64,000 nt of DNA from Narthecium ossifragum (lineage: Eukaryota > Streptophyta > Magnoliopsida > Dioscoreales > Nartheciaceae), in assembly GCA_963920575.1 (NCBI GenBank), contig OY986971.1, positions 8,992,779 through 9,056,778 of the forward strand, in the 5' to 3' direction. Shown in pieces: positions 1 to 11,098 of this stretch. The position numbers and the translations under genes are program-made. Under the pieces are notes generated by a model. That model did not search any database. It had not been told where the DNA came from and saw only the letters and a list, made by a program, of their open reading frames with translations. Position 1 is the first letter of the stretch. Each line of letters begins with the position of its first letter.

Positions 1-16
1 TCGTTTCGACCGGTCT

Positions 17-216
17 NNNNNNNNNNNNNNNNNNNNNNNNNNNNNNNNNNNNNNNNNNNNNNNNNNNNNNNNNNNNNNNNNNNNNNNNNNNNNNNNNNNN
101 NNNNNNNNNNNNNNNNNNNNNNNNNNNNNNNNNNNNNNNNNNNNNNNNNNNNNNNNNNNNNNNNNNNNNNNNNNNNNNNNNNNNNNNNNNNNNNNNNNNN
201 NNNNNNNNNNNNNNNN
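17..216. other. Assembly gap (200 Ns)
   Basis: A run of exactly 200 N bases interrupts the sequence 16 bases from the left edge. The round number suggests a scaffolding gap of arbitrary length. The family-B LTR to its right therefore has no visible left end. Confidence 0.99.
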
Positions 217-1122
217 AGAGTCTATTAGGGTATGGCCGAGCATTGACGGCCAGACGCGGTGCTGTGCATGTAAGACTGCCTAGACTAGCCAGACCATACT
301 AGGATCAGTAAACTAGGATAGGTGGATGTTGTCCTATACTAGTATACTAAGGCCTGTATAGAGTCTATAGGGGTCTGGGTGAGCGTTGGCGGCCGGACGC
401 GGTGCTGTGCATGTAAGACTGCCCAGACTAGCCAGACCATACTAGGATCAGTAAATTAGGATAGGTGCATGTTGTCCTATACTAGTATACTGCGGGCCGG
501 GTATAGAGTCTATAGGGGTATGGGCTAGCGTTGGCGGGCGGACGCGGTACTGTGCATGTAAGACTTACCTATACTAGCCAGACCATACTTGGGCAGTATA
601 CTAGGATAGGTGGCTGTACACCAGCGTCCTAGAGTGTGTCAGGTGACTCCTACTGGGCTTTCGAGCTCATTTTCCCTGGGTTTTGTTGTGCAGGAGGTGG
701 GCCTGAGACCAGTGCACCACATGGTGGTGGTCAGCGGTGACGAGGCGTCAGTTTTTGTACATGTTGAGTGAGAGTTAGTTTTGTAGTAGGTAGAGGGTTG
801 TGGGTTGTATCCCAATTTCTTTTTGTACTCTACCTTAACTCTCAATTTGTGTATTTGACGCCCGTGTATGTGTTGATAAATCTAGAGAATTGTATATTGT
901 TATCTTGTGGCTCAAACATGTATTTCATGAATGAAACCCTGTGTACATGAATGAAAGAGATGTGAATGTTGTAAATACTAGTTGAGTTATCATAGGATGT
1001 GTAAATTTCGTATCTATTGACAGGTTGTAATAGTGATCTCACGTGCCCGTGCCTAATGGTCATGCCGAAATTTTTGAGAAATTTGGGATATTTTATATTA
1101 AATTGGGGGGGGGGGCGTGACA
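217..1122 (+). mobile_element. Family-B LTR, 3' part, cut by the gap
   Basis: This stretch matches the right part of the complete family-B LTR at 41096-43496 and ends in the same way, with a G-rich run followed by GCGTGACA. It contains three copies of a subunit of about 143 bases, starting near 219, 362 and 506 with AGTCTATAGGGG-like text. The full-length relatives show two such units. The left end lies in the gap. Short reading frames here have no recognisable protein and look like chance. Confidence 0.75.
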
Positions 1123-1392
1123 CGGAGTCTCTTCCTCTCCCTCTCGCTACCGATCTCTCTCTCTCGATCTCTTCCGATCTCTCCCGATCTCCCTCTATCT
1201 CTCTCAATCTCTTTCTCTTCCGATCTCACTCCCTCTCTCTCACTATTGGCTGCCAAAGAAAGGAAGGAGAAGCCTGGATTCTTCTAGAAATGGGGTGGTT
1301 TTTTGCATAAAACCCCCCACAAGACTTGAAATTACGCGAACAGCCCTCCAATTTACATAAAAGCCCAGAAATTTTATACTTAGGCCCTTACA
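1123..1392 (-). mobile_element. Family-B LTR, 5' fragment in inverted orientation
   Basis: This is the reverse complement of the first ~250 bases of the family-B LTR. It has the CT-rich tract (GA-rich in the forward copy), the 'lysine-free' TTGCATAAAACCCCC stretch, and ends TAGGCCCTTACA, the complement of the family's TGTAAGGGCC start. It abuts the forward LTR end at 1122 directly, a tail-to-head inverted junction that is not a normal insertion product. Confidence 0.7.
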
Positions 1393-1890
1393 CTTACTAA
1401 TTAAGAAATTGAGTAAATAGCATTTTCATCACCATAAAACTCTTCGGTACAGTATAGCAAATTTTTTTCATTAGCTGAGCGATATTACTTGTGCTTAGAG
1501 GACAAATCTCACGCTCGCTCTCCCCTCATTGATACTCCAGTATCATTCCTTGCATGAGTTGTTGTCGCCGAGGCTCGAGCTTGTGACTTTAGTTTGATAT
1601 CCACAATGAAGTCACAAGTTCCAACCACTACGCCATGCACTCAAGTCTTTGTACATCAATTGGAGGCATTTGGGAAATTATATCAAGTTAATTGTAGATG
1701 TACGGCCCTACAAAATTCGATATTACATCAATATCCTCACTTTTCTTGGAAATATCAACGATACGTCCAAAACCTTGGTTGTTTAAAAAAAAAACCTCTC
1801 GGGTTACTTTCTGATGAATATACCTCACGACATCAGTTTATTCTAGTAGCATTGTGTGAAATGACCACTTTACCTTTAGTTTTACCGTTA
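1393..1890. other. Intergenic, nothing recognised
   Basis: AT-rich DNA with short open frames on both strands. The 100-codon frame at 1594-1896 has no recognisable domain. I see no repeat boundary, RNA gene or conserved protein. Confidence 0.5.
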
Positions 1891-1891
1891 T

Positions 1892-2042
1892 GGTGACAGA
1901 GAATAGGAGAGAGAAAAAAGGGTCGGAGAGAGAAAGTCGGAGAGAGAGGTGCAGGAGAGAGAAAGAGAGAAGAGAGGGTAGGAGAGAGAAAGAGAAGAGG
2001 TTAGGAGAGGACAGGGGAGGGAGTGGGGTGAGAGAGAGAGAT
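1892..2042 (+). repeat. GA-rich microsatellite tract (left flank of Cassandra)
   Basis: Degenerate (GA)n / GAGAGAGAAAG repeats. A similar GA-rich tract (about 5607-5685) follows the Cassandra element, so the TRIM probably landed inside one GA-rich tract, which it now splits. Confidence 0.7.
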
Positions 2043-2272
2043 TGTAACGCCCTCACTGTTCCCACACAATATTGTCTGCTTTTAGCTTATCCGCATAAAC
2101 AATCACGCTTAACCTAGAGTTTTCTGGCTGAATCACTGTCATCCCGGCTTTAAAACGTATTTTGTTATAGAAGACGATTAATATATATATATATATATAT
2201 ATATATGTCCCCGATCCACACCCAGGCGTTGTGAGATTGCTTACTCGGCCATCCGACTCAGTTAAGCACCCC

Positions 2273-5209
2273 TGATAGCTTGCAAACGATGTCGTTATGT
2301 CATACGCAAAACGCAATTTAGAAATTTATAAAACTTTCTTTCAACACTAAATTAATAAGATAAGATAATGGTGAAATACGGGGTCGGTCCTCAGGGAAAA
2401 CTTTGACTAATAAGAAAAAATCATAATTAAATCTCAAAAATTTAATCCTAAAGCGAAGAAGGATTGATTTGGGTTGTTTTATAATTATTTAATGAAAACT
2501 AACTAAGAAAGCAATGTAAAAAGGATTTAAGATAAATCAATGAGAAAATTTAGGGATTACTCGATCCACTTTAGATTCATTTCCTGGATTCTCTAGTTAT
2601 CCTCTTGTTTTCTTATCTAGACATTATAGATTCATAGCCTCTTAAGCTTATATGAATCCTTAAAAGAATGTAAGTGTTTTCCAAATGCATATTTTATCTT
2701 CGATTAGCATAGATTATTTTCGGAGTAAACTTAGCACAACCTATCATCACTAAGCATAAAATATATCACCAGTTATTCACAAACCACATCAAAACAATCT
2801 TATAGATCTCTACTATCAATCACCGAAATCAGATAGACCTCCATATACGTTAAGGAACTCTGTTCCCTCAACTGTATTCACAATAAATCCATATTTATAA
2901 GATTATGTCTAGCAAAAGATTACGAGTATCAAACTAGAAAATACAAAGAAGCTACAGTAAAGCTTCATGAGATCCCTAAGTACAAAACTTAGCCACTCAT
3001 CTTTGGGATGAAGGCCAAATATTCGATGAAGAATGATTTGGATCCATGCCGCGGCTCCGTCTTCTCTATGAAATTTTCAAAACCCTAATTCTCCATTTAC
3101 TCTCTATGGAGCCTCTCATTTTCTGGCTAGCAACTCGGATTATAGGTTAACTCCCGAAATTAGGGTTTTGGTTTAGTTGGACTTCTATTACAACTCGGAT
3201 TCCCTGAATTAATTTTGGCAGTCTTACTCCGATCACAACTGGGTCCAATCGAAACGGAATTTGAAAACATACTCAACAGGAAAGATGTAGATTAGGAAGT
3301 CCTCTGTCATATCCCGAAGATTTAATACTTTTAGAACTTATCTGGAATATTTGCCGAATATTCTCCTGAACGTCGACGGACCAGTTTTCCAGCATCTTAT
3401 CTTTATATTCTTCAAAACTGGTATCAATCCATCAGAAATATCGCAAAGTATCTAACATTCGAGTTGTAGATCTTGAAGTAGTTTATTACTCCATAAAGTT
3501 TCAGAATATTTGGACTTATAAAGAATTTCTGACGATTTATTTCCTGATAGGCGCCGAAGCAGCATATTTTGAGCATATTAACCTTTTTCTATATTTTCTA
3601 ACTTGAATCTTCATTAAACCTAAAATCAACTAACAAACTATCAAATACAAACACTTTCAGGCTAACAAAGGTAAATTAAGGGGTTTAATTATGAATATTT
3701 AGCGACTCATCACACCCCTCAACTTACACTTTGCTAGTTCTCGAACAAAGAAAAGATAAAAAGAAAGCAATAAATCTAACTAGCCACTTTCGTAAGTCTC
3801 ACGATTACACTAAGCATGTGCAACAAGCCTTCATACCCCTGGGTTACCCCAATAGATGAGTTATAGTCTCCTGAGGGTTTTTAGGGATGACACCCACAAA
3901 CATCTATACATTCCCTTGAATATGCTATTAGAAATCAATCACAATATTCATCAACTCTAATGCATGAAATAGAAATATTATCCATGAATAAACCCTTCAA
4001 CTCATAATCACATAAAAAATATAGTAAATCAAAACATGTCATAACATATTTCTAACACTTTAACATATTTAATCATGATTAAAAACAACTTTAACACTCC
4101 AGTGTAAAAATAAAGTTCCACATGCTTCAGAGTATCAATTATATTTAAACACTTTAACTATTCATGATCACAATCCTATTCAAGCACATATTTTCCACTT
4201 ATCACAGAGCAATCTCTATTTTTTTTCATTTTTCTTTTCATTTTTTTTTTCATGACATGTTCAATGTTATGATCTCTTAAACTTTCTTCATGATCTATGT
4301 AACGAGGTTCAAGCCAATGACTCCCAAACCAGATAGTTTTATAACACTAAGTGTAGAACACCCTTCAGACTCTAATCCTCAAATCATGAAGGCTACAAAT
4401 CATAACTAGTCGTAATATTTTTTAAGAAATTCAACCGTTTTACACGAACACCACGCTGGTTAGGCATACTGCCCGGTTACTAAGTTGAAAATCCAATAAT
4501 TACCTTTTATATTAAGATAATTGCATGTGTTCATGTATTTTCTGTGACATGACATAAAACTGTAAATCTATCCTAATATCATGCTTAGAATCTAATTTCA
4601 ACTCTTTAACATGTGAAAGTGAACATGTGCATTAGGATATGTTAACTCCCGAAATTAGGGTTTTGGTTCAGTTGGACTTCTACTACAACTCGGATTCCCT
4701 GAATTAATTTTGACAGTCATACTCTGATTACAACTGGGCCCAATCAAGACGGAATTTGAAAATGTTCTCAACATGAAAGATGCACATTAGGAAGTCCTCT
4801 ATCATATGCTGAAGGTTTAAAAATATTAGAATATATCTGAAATATTTGGAAAATATTTTCCTGAACGTCGACGTTCCAGTTTTCCAGCATCTGTATATCT
4901 TAATATTCTTCCAAACTAGTATCAATCCATCAGGAATCTCGCAAAGTAACCAACATAAAAGTTGTAGCTCTTGAAGTCTTTTATTACACCATAACATTTC
5001 AAAATATTTGTACTTATAAAGAATTTCTGATGATTTATTTCTTGACAAGCGACGAAGCAGCGTATTTTCAGCATATTAACCTTTTTCTATATTTTCTAAC
5101 TTGAATCTTCATTAAACCTGAAATCAACTAACAAACTATCAAATAGAAACTCTCTCGGACTAACAAAGGTAAATTAAGGGGTTTCATTATGATATTTAGT
5201 GACTCATCA
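2273..5209 (-). mobile_element. Internally deleted Tat-type (Ty3) element inside Cassandra
   Basis: On the minus strand the element starts TGATGAGTCAC (5209) and ends near 2273. A full LTR occupies 2273-3712 (1440 bp). A partial second LTR at about 4640-5209 repeats 3144-3712 closely. The 927 bases between them (3713-4639) begin, on the minus strand beside the full LTR, with a purine-rich tract (GTTGAGGGGTG) that fits a polypurine tract. No gag or pol can be read. Flanks ACCCC (2268-2272) and GCCCC (5210-5214) differ by one base and fit a target duplication. The lineage assignment rests on the TGATGAG...CA ends and similarity to the solo copies at 9716, 60464 and 60244. Confidence 0.7.
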
Positions 5210-5255
5210 GCCCCCAACCCAAGGCCCTCGTTATCACAATTTCTGGCTGGGTACC

Positions 5256-5267
5256 GGCTCTGATACC
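5256..5267 (-). other. Primer-binding site of Cassandra (tRNA-iMet)
   Basis: The minus strand reads TGGTATCAGAGC, the standard complement of the initiator methionine tRNA 3' end. It sits two bases inside the 5' LTR end at 5270. This fixes the orientation of the element. Confidence 0.9.
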
Positions 5268-5594
5268 ATTTGTAACGCCCTCGTCGTTCCCACACAATAT
5301 TGTCCACTTTTGGCTCACCCGTAGAAACCGGGTGTAGGTCACCAATCCCAGGACCGTTTCAAGGCAAACACGCTTAACCTAGAGTTTTTTGGCGGAATCA
5401 CTGCCATCACGGCTTTAAAACGCGTTTTGTAATAGAAGACGATTAACATACATATAGATATGTTACCGATCCATACACGGGCATGGTGAGATTGCTTACT
5501 CGGTCATCCGACTCGGTGAAACGCCCCCAAGGTGAATACCACCGTCAATATACTGGATCCACACAATCCACCCCCCATGGGAGGGATTCTCACA

Positions 5595-5914
5595 TAGATA
5601 GGTCAGGGTAGGGGAGTCAAAGAGGGGAGGGGAGAGAGTGAGGCATGAGAGAGAAGAGAGATCAAGAGAGAGAACAAGGAGAGTAACATGCCACATGCAT
5701 GGCGAATACTTGTTATGTTACCGTAGACCTGTAACACATGGCACAGATCAGGTATAATGACACATCATATACACACATATATAGATACATATATGTACAT
5801 GTATGCCGGGGAATTTAAGTAATTTACCATGCTTTGGTTAGCCTTTTCATAGTTTAATTGGACGTAAGTAGATGGAAGGATATTTTTAATTTGTGAAATA
5901 ACAAAGATTGGGGG
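5595..5914. other. GA-rich tract then AT-rich spacer
   Basis: 5607-5685 is GA-rich and continues the microsatellite seen before 2043. The rest up to 5914 is AT-rich with TATATA/ACATATAT runs. No gene is recognised. Confidence 0.5.
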
Positions 5915-6765
5915 TGTTGATCCTAACCTTATTTTGATAATGTCAATATGTGTATGACGATAAAACAATGATTTGATATTTATATCCCTCAATTTGAATG
6001 ACTTATATCTCATTATTTGAATGTTTTTATACTTACAGTTTATGTCAGAATCAACTATCACATAGCACGATCGATAGTCAAGACTTGGTCATTTTAGAGT
6101 AATCCTAGCGGTCTATCCTAGCATCGACCCTGGCTGTAATTTTATTGGAAGACAGCCATCGTCGATGCGACGATCGATGCATGAATCTACCATGAAGGTT
6201 GAAGAATGCGACGGTTGATGCGACGGTCTGCAGATTCAAAAATATAGCATTCGGAGAAAAATAAAATAGTCGTTGGGAGCTATTTTTTGAGGCTTTGAAG
6301 CTCAAGTATAACGAGGAAGATGCTATAAACTTGTGTAACAACAAAGGGGATTATTTGTGTACATTTGAGTAAGTTTATTTTTCATTTTCCTAATCTTTGA
6401 GAGCTTCAAACTTTGTAAACTACTTCAAGTTGTGAAGTAAACTTTGAGGGAATCTAAGCGAGATTTGAAAGATCCCCAAGAAGTCTTAGGAGAGAATTGT
6501 AAGGTTGCCGAACATCAGTTTGCTGAAAAACAATGTAAGAGCTCTTGCAACTAGTTGAATCTCATGGAGCACATTCACTGAAGTGGACATAGACCAAGAG
6601 TTAGGTCGAACCACTATAAACTCGGTGCACTCTCTCCAGCTATCCTCTCATTCTTTATTTACTTGTTTAATTTGTTTTTCATTTCCTTTACAAGCATTCA
6701 AGAATTTTAGACTCCTACTTTGTAGGTTTTCTATTTATCGACTTATCAAAAAAAGGTCAAATTCA
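5915..6765 (+). mobile_element. 5' LTR of a SIRE/Maximus-type Ty1-copia element
   Basis: The LTR begins TGTTGATCCTAACC and ends ...AAATTCA at 6765, about 20 bases before a tRNA-iMet primer-binding site and followed by a gag reading frame. These together define a 5' LTR of about 851 bp. The start was chosen from the TGTTGA terminus typical of copia LTRs. The matching 3' LTR is not in the window, so it is a truncated element rather than a complete one. Confidence 0.65.
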
Positions 6766-6786
6766 CCCCCCTCTTGGAATTTTAAT

Positions 6787-6798
6787 TGGTATCAAAGC
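6787..6798 (+). other. Primer-binding site of the copia element
   Basis: TGGTATCAAAGC differs by one base from the TGGTATCAGAGC initiator-tRNA complement. It lies between the LTR end and the gag start, as expected for Ty1-copia. Confidence 0.8.
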
Positions 6799-6845
6799 AA
6801 GGTCTCTAATTTGAGGTTTAACAACGCTAGAGGATCCTATTTTGC

Positions 6846-9602
6846 ATGGAAAACATAATAGATTAATCCACCTATAGACCACCATACTTCAATGGCATAA
6901 ATTATTCCTATTGGAAGGATAAAATGGAGATTTTCATTCAATCAATGGATTATAAACTATGGCAAGTGATTGAAGATGGTCCCATCGTCCCTACCAAGTC
7001 TCATGAAGGAAACGGAGTGCCCAAGGCTAAGAGTGAATTCACCCAAACCGATTTGAAGAATTTGCAAGTTAATACCCAAGGCAAAAGCTTTTTATTCTGT
7101 ACCCTGAGCACAACTGAATGCAATAGAATCTCGGCTTGTAAATCGGCCAAAGAGAATTGGGACAAATTTGAGGTCACCCATGAAAGAACCTGTGAGGACC
7201 TGTCCCTCTACCCCTGTGGCTCGTTGTAGACCGCAAGGGTAATTTGGTAAAATTGCGCCTTGTTGCTTTGTTTCACACCCGCGTGTGCACACACTGACCT
7301 TGTTTGTGTTAGTGCTTGATTAGAATGGTTAGGCGGACCCGGGATCGGAAGATCCCAGCTCGGACGCGCAGCAGCCCGTCTTTGGGCTGCTGGCGGCCCG
7401 CGAGCGATCGATCGCTCTTGGACGGTGGCTTTTTTTGCTTCGCGAGGACGGCCGCCGTTGGCCGTCGCTCTCTCTTGTCAGAAGGGGAGGACTTTCCCTC
7501 CCCTCCTCCTTTTTCCCCCTTCCCCCAGCTTTCCCTTCCCCTTTTGCCTCCTTTTCTTCCTCTTCTCCTCCTCTTTCTTCTCCTTTCTTCTTCCATCTTT
7601 TCTTCTTCCTCCCGCGGTTCTGTTTTTCCCCTGTTTCCGGCAGCCATCTTCTTCTCCTCCGTTCTCCCTCCTCCAGCCATCGTTTTGGGTGTTCTAAGGC
7701 TCGTTGGATCCGTCACAACCAGAGGAGGATCCCTAACATGGTTTGGAGCTGCGTTGGTGACCAATTCGTGGGGAATCAACCGAGGAGTGCGTTTCAGGTA
7801 GGTTTCTACCTACTGGTGTTGTTTTCGGGTTTTCTCTAGATCTAGCCGTTGGATCTTGTTGATGTTTGTCTTGTTGGATTTCTCATGCTTCGTAGAATTT
7901 CTGTTGTAAATTTCATAAGCTTTGGTTGAGTTCTTACTAGGATTTATGCATGATTAGTCTCGGATTTTCCGGTTTCTATTGTTCTTGATGAACAGCCGGC
8001 TTGCGGCGAGTTTTTCGGCCATTACGTGCATGTTCTTGGGTTGTGATGAACATAAGAGTTGTAGATCTTTGAATCTACTCTCAAACTCAACTGATTTCAT
8101 ATTTTTTCTATTTTCCTATGATTTGTTATGAATTTATTGTTGGAGGGCTGTGTTGCAGCAATTAATTGGTAAGTTAGTTTGATTAGCGGTTTTGATTAGT
8201 GTTTTTTCATTAATCCAACCGTTGGATGATTATGAATTTTGGATATGTTGATCATGGTATGTAGATCTACTGGTGGCTAAGTTGGATCTTGAATCTGACG
8301 TTGTTTGGACATCGGATCTACGGGATCAATTAGCCTCTAAGTAGAGGTTTTGGTTTTTTGAATATAATATTATATTTCGGAATATAATATTATATTGGTT
8401 ACTGTTCATCATCGTTTTTGGGATTGCTTCCCGTTGCAGGAGTCCGCGGTTGACGGTCATGGTTCCGTCGTAATGCCGGGACCCGCTGTGGATCGGCTGG
8501 CAGCGGTTGGTAGTACCGCTGCAGCGATCCGGTTGACTTTTATGATGCCTTATCATACTGTTGCATGTCTATCTCCTGTTTGTGTATGTTCATAGGATGC
8601 ATTGTTGATTTGTGCATTAGTTGCATGGTTAGGGCGTGGGTGATCTGTGGGTCGCCGTCCCGAGGCTAGAAGCTCGGACTTAGCCCTAGGAACGGGGTTG
8701 GGTAGTTTGGACCCGGTTCAAATTGTGGTGTCCAGTCGATTCGATGAAAGGCTTAGATGACTGGTAGACTTGTTGTTTGATGATTGTAGAGGTCGTGTCG
8801 GCCTCGAGTCGGAGGCTGAGCCGGTGTTCCACTGTGTTGACTCTTGAGTGGAGGAGAGGCCCCCACAGCGGTGCCTTTTCTCGTCTGCAGTGTCGGGTTC
8901 CTGCATTTGAGTCAGCAGTGTTTGTTCCTGCTTACTGAGTGCTGCTCCTGGGTTCAGGGACACGCGGTGGGGTTATGGGACCCCTGTATACACCCAGGTC
9001 CTACTTGAGGGCGACACTGTTGCGTTTCCCACTTCCTTCTGTGTGTCGTAGTGTAGAACTCTACTGAGCTTAGTGCTCACTCCTACCCGGACTGCGTTTT
9101 ACAGGTGCAGACGTAAGTTCTTCTTCTGTGGCCCCTACCGGGCAGTTGGTTGGCGATGTGGCTGCGCCAGACGGAGTCTGAGAGGTGGTGATTTATTTAC
9201 AGCTTTTGCCCTGTGTTAGATAGTCTCCTACGGGAGTAATGTTGTATTTGAACCTTCCCCTCTCCGAGGATATGTATATTAAATTCACTTGGGTTTTGTA
9301 ATCTTCGGTTCGATGTTGTTAAATTATTATTATTTTAAATTTGAGGGTGATTTTGGTGAATTGTTAGGGAGACCAATAGGTTAGAGGGAACCCTCGCCAG
9401 CTTTTTTCGCATTTCCTTAGGTTCCAGTTCGCATCGCCCGGCCCGGTTGGGCTTTCGCGGGTCGAGGCACGACAGAACCAACCGATTCAAAGAGTCTAGA
9501 ATTAGCATGCTTGTTCATGATTATAAATTCTTTTGCATGAAAAATGATGAGACAATTAGTGAAATGTTTACTCGTTTCACAATCATTGCCCACAAAAAAT
9601 AA
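6846..9602 (+). pseudogene. gag: Copia gag (UBN2-type) pseudogene split by a solo LTR
   Basis: Gag would package the retroelement RNA. The plus-strand frame reads FNGINYSYWKDKMEIF from about 6888, then the LWQVIEDGP segment typical of plant copia gag, up to the LTR insertion at 7190. It resumes at 9475 with SMLVHDYKFF and ETISEMFTRFT, the conserved UBN2 continuation. An in-frame TAA follows the likely ATG after six codons (6864-6866), and the frame ends near 9602 before any zinc knuckle. The gene is dead three times over: early stop, 2.3-kb insertion and 3' truncation. No pol follows. Confidence 0.85.
7191..9474. mobile_element. Solo family-A LTR inside copia gag
   Basis: A 2284-bp unit TGTGAGGACC...GAGGCACGACA is flanked by a perfect 5-bp target duplication GAACC (7186-7190 and 9475-9479). 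Removing it and one GAACC restores the gag reading frame, so the boundaries are secure. There is no primer site, polypurine tract or coding DNA inside, which makes it a solo LTR left by LTR-LTR recombination. A CT-rich tract (7498-7600) creates long spurious open frames on both strands. Superfamily is not assignable without internal sequence. Confidence 0.92.
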
Positions 9603-9715
9603 TTTTTTCCATAAATTTCATTTAATAAATGCGCAAAAATTTCAGTTTTATTAAGAGCAAGAAACTCATTATTATCCTCCCACCGATAAAACCTCCCACT
9701 TGCCACTTGACCAAA

Positions 9716-11093
9716 TGATAAGTCACTAATTATTCTTAACTAAACCCCTTAAATTACCTTTGTTAGGCCTAAAGTAGGTGTATTTGATATCTTATTGTTT
9801 GATTTCAGGTTTAAGTAGGATTTGAGAAGAAATACCAGAAATTCGGCCAAAAATCACTAATTCTGCAAAAAAGCTGTTTCGTCGACTGTTTGGAAATAAA
9901 TCACCAGAACTTCTCCAGAATTCTAAATATCCTGAAATTCTGAGAGATGAAACAAGACTTTAATATCTACAACTTTCATGTTGAATACTTTGTGAGATCC
10001 CGTATATAATGGCGCCAGTTTTGAAGTAAAGTTGGATCTATCAAAACTGAAATTTGATAAAGGCTGAAATTAATTAATGGCGTGGCAGTGAATATCCAGT
10101 CAGACCGACTGGAGCGATGGATCGGATTTGAGTCCGATCAATCGTGCCGATGACGTCATCAACACAGAATTTAGGAAAATTAGAGTTTAAGTTGAATCAT
10201 AACTCCTAATTCCGGGATTAAGAGTTTTTACTATATAAAGGGGTTGTTCCAGTCGAATTTCGCATCTTTTTAACAATCTTTGGAGAAGGAAAAAGAAGTC
10301 GGCGAGGATGCGGATGGTGACAGCTTCTTATTCCAATCCGATGGCTTTCATCCAAAAGATGAGTTGCTAATTCTTGTATTTAGGAAGATCATGAAACACT
10401 AGTGTAGTTTTGGTTTTTCTTTAGTTTGATTCTTGTAAACTTCTCGATGCATGATCTCATGAATACAATTTTATTGTTAATAGAGTTGAAGGAACAGTGT
10501 TCCCTTTACGTATTTTCAGTCCTACATGATTTATGTGATTTATTGTAGAGATTTATGAGATGGTTTTCATGATGTTATTGGTTTGCCTTTCAGATAAGCT
10601 ATGCTACTCGAAGATAGGTAGTACCAAGGTCATTAGATGTAGTATAATTTAAGGTAATCGTGGAACCGAAGACAATCTATGCCAAACAAAGATAGGTTAT
10701 ACCGTTGGGAACATTAACTTTATTTTAGCAATTCATGTGAGCTTTTAGTCATATGATCCATAATGTTGAGAGAAGGGAACAAGATGATAACTAGAGAAGA
10801 CTGATAACGAAACTAGGGCGGATTGAATAATTCCTAAGTAACTATTCTATTGATTCGAATTGATCAACCTTTTATTTCTTTTCTTTATTAGTTTAGATAA
10901 CTTTATTCTATCTTTGATTCTTTTCCTTAGTTTTAAGGTTTCGAGAATTGATTTCAGTTTTCAACGTTTTCCCTGTGGATCGACTCCCGACTTCACCGCT
11001 ATTCTACCTAGTAGTTTAGTGATTGAATAAGGATTATAAATTTCATATTTTATTGAGTTTACAATGTTTTAACGACACGTTCGCGAGGGATCA
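9716..11093 (+). mobile_element. Solo Tat-type LTR
   Basis: A 1378-bp unit TGATAAGTCAC...GAGGGATCA is flanked by the perfect duplication CCAAA (9711-9715 and 11094-11098). It shares its whole length with the copy at 60464-61834, including the ATGGATCGGATTTGAGTCC stretch and the TTCCCTGTGGATCGACTC stretch that is widespread near the 3' end of Tat/Ogre-type LTRs. No internal region or protein is present. Confidence 0.9.
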
Positions 11094-11098
11094 CCAAA

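Larger units (their letters stand above)
2043..5594 (-). mobile_element. Cassandra TRIM retrotransposon, two LTRs, interrupted
   Basis: The right LTR (5270-5594, 325 bp; the 5' LTR on the minus strand) runs TGTAACGCC...TTCTCACA. Beside it lies a primer-binding site for initiator tRNA-Met (complement of TGGTATCAGAGC, 5256-5267). The left LTR (2043-2272) shares the same TGTAACGCCCTC start and about 230 bases, then is broken by a Tat insertion and appears to lack its last ~90 bases. Both carry the Cassandra hallmark, a 5S-rRNA-like block read on the minus strand around GTTAAGCGTG and GGTGACCTAC. Flanking 5-mers GAGAT (2038-2042) and TAGAT (5595-5599) are a near-match target duplication. No protein is encoded, as usual for this family. 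Confidence 0.85.

Noticed and set aside
2199..2206. TA-dinucleotide run as a promoter TATA box
   Set aside because: It is a simple (TA)n microsatellite inside a Cassandra LTR, missing from the partner LTR.
7309..7839. Overlapping 130-160-codon frames on both strands
   Set aside because: They fall in the CT-rich tract of a solo LTR and are low-complexity Ser/Pro or Lys/Glu/Arg text.
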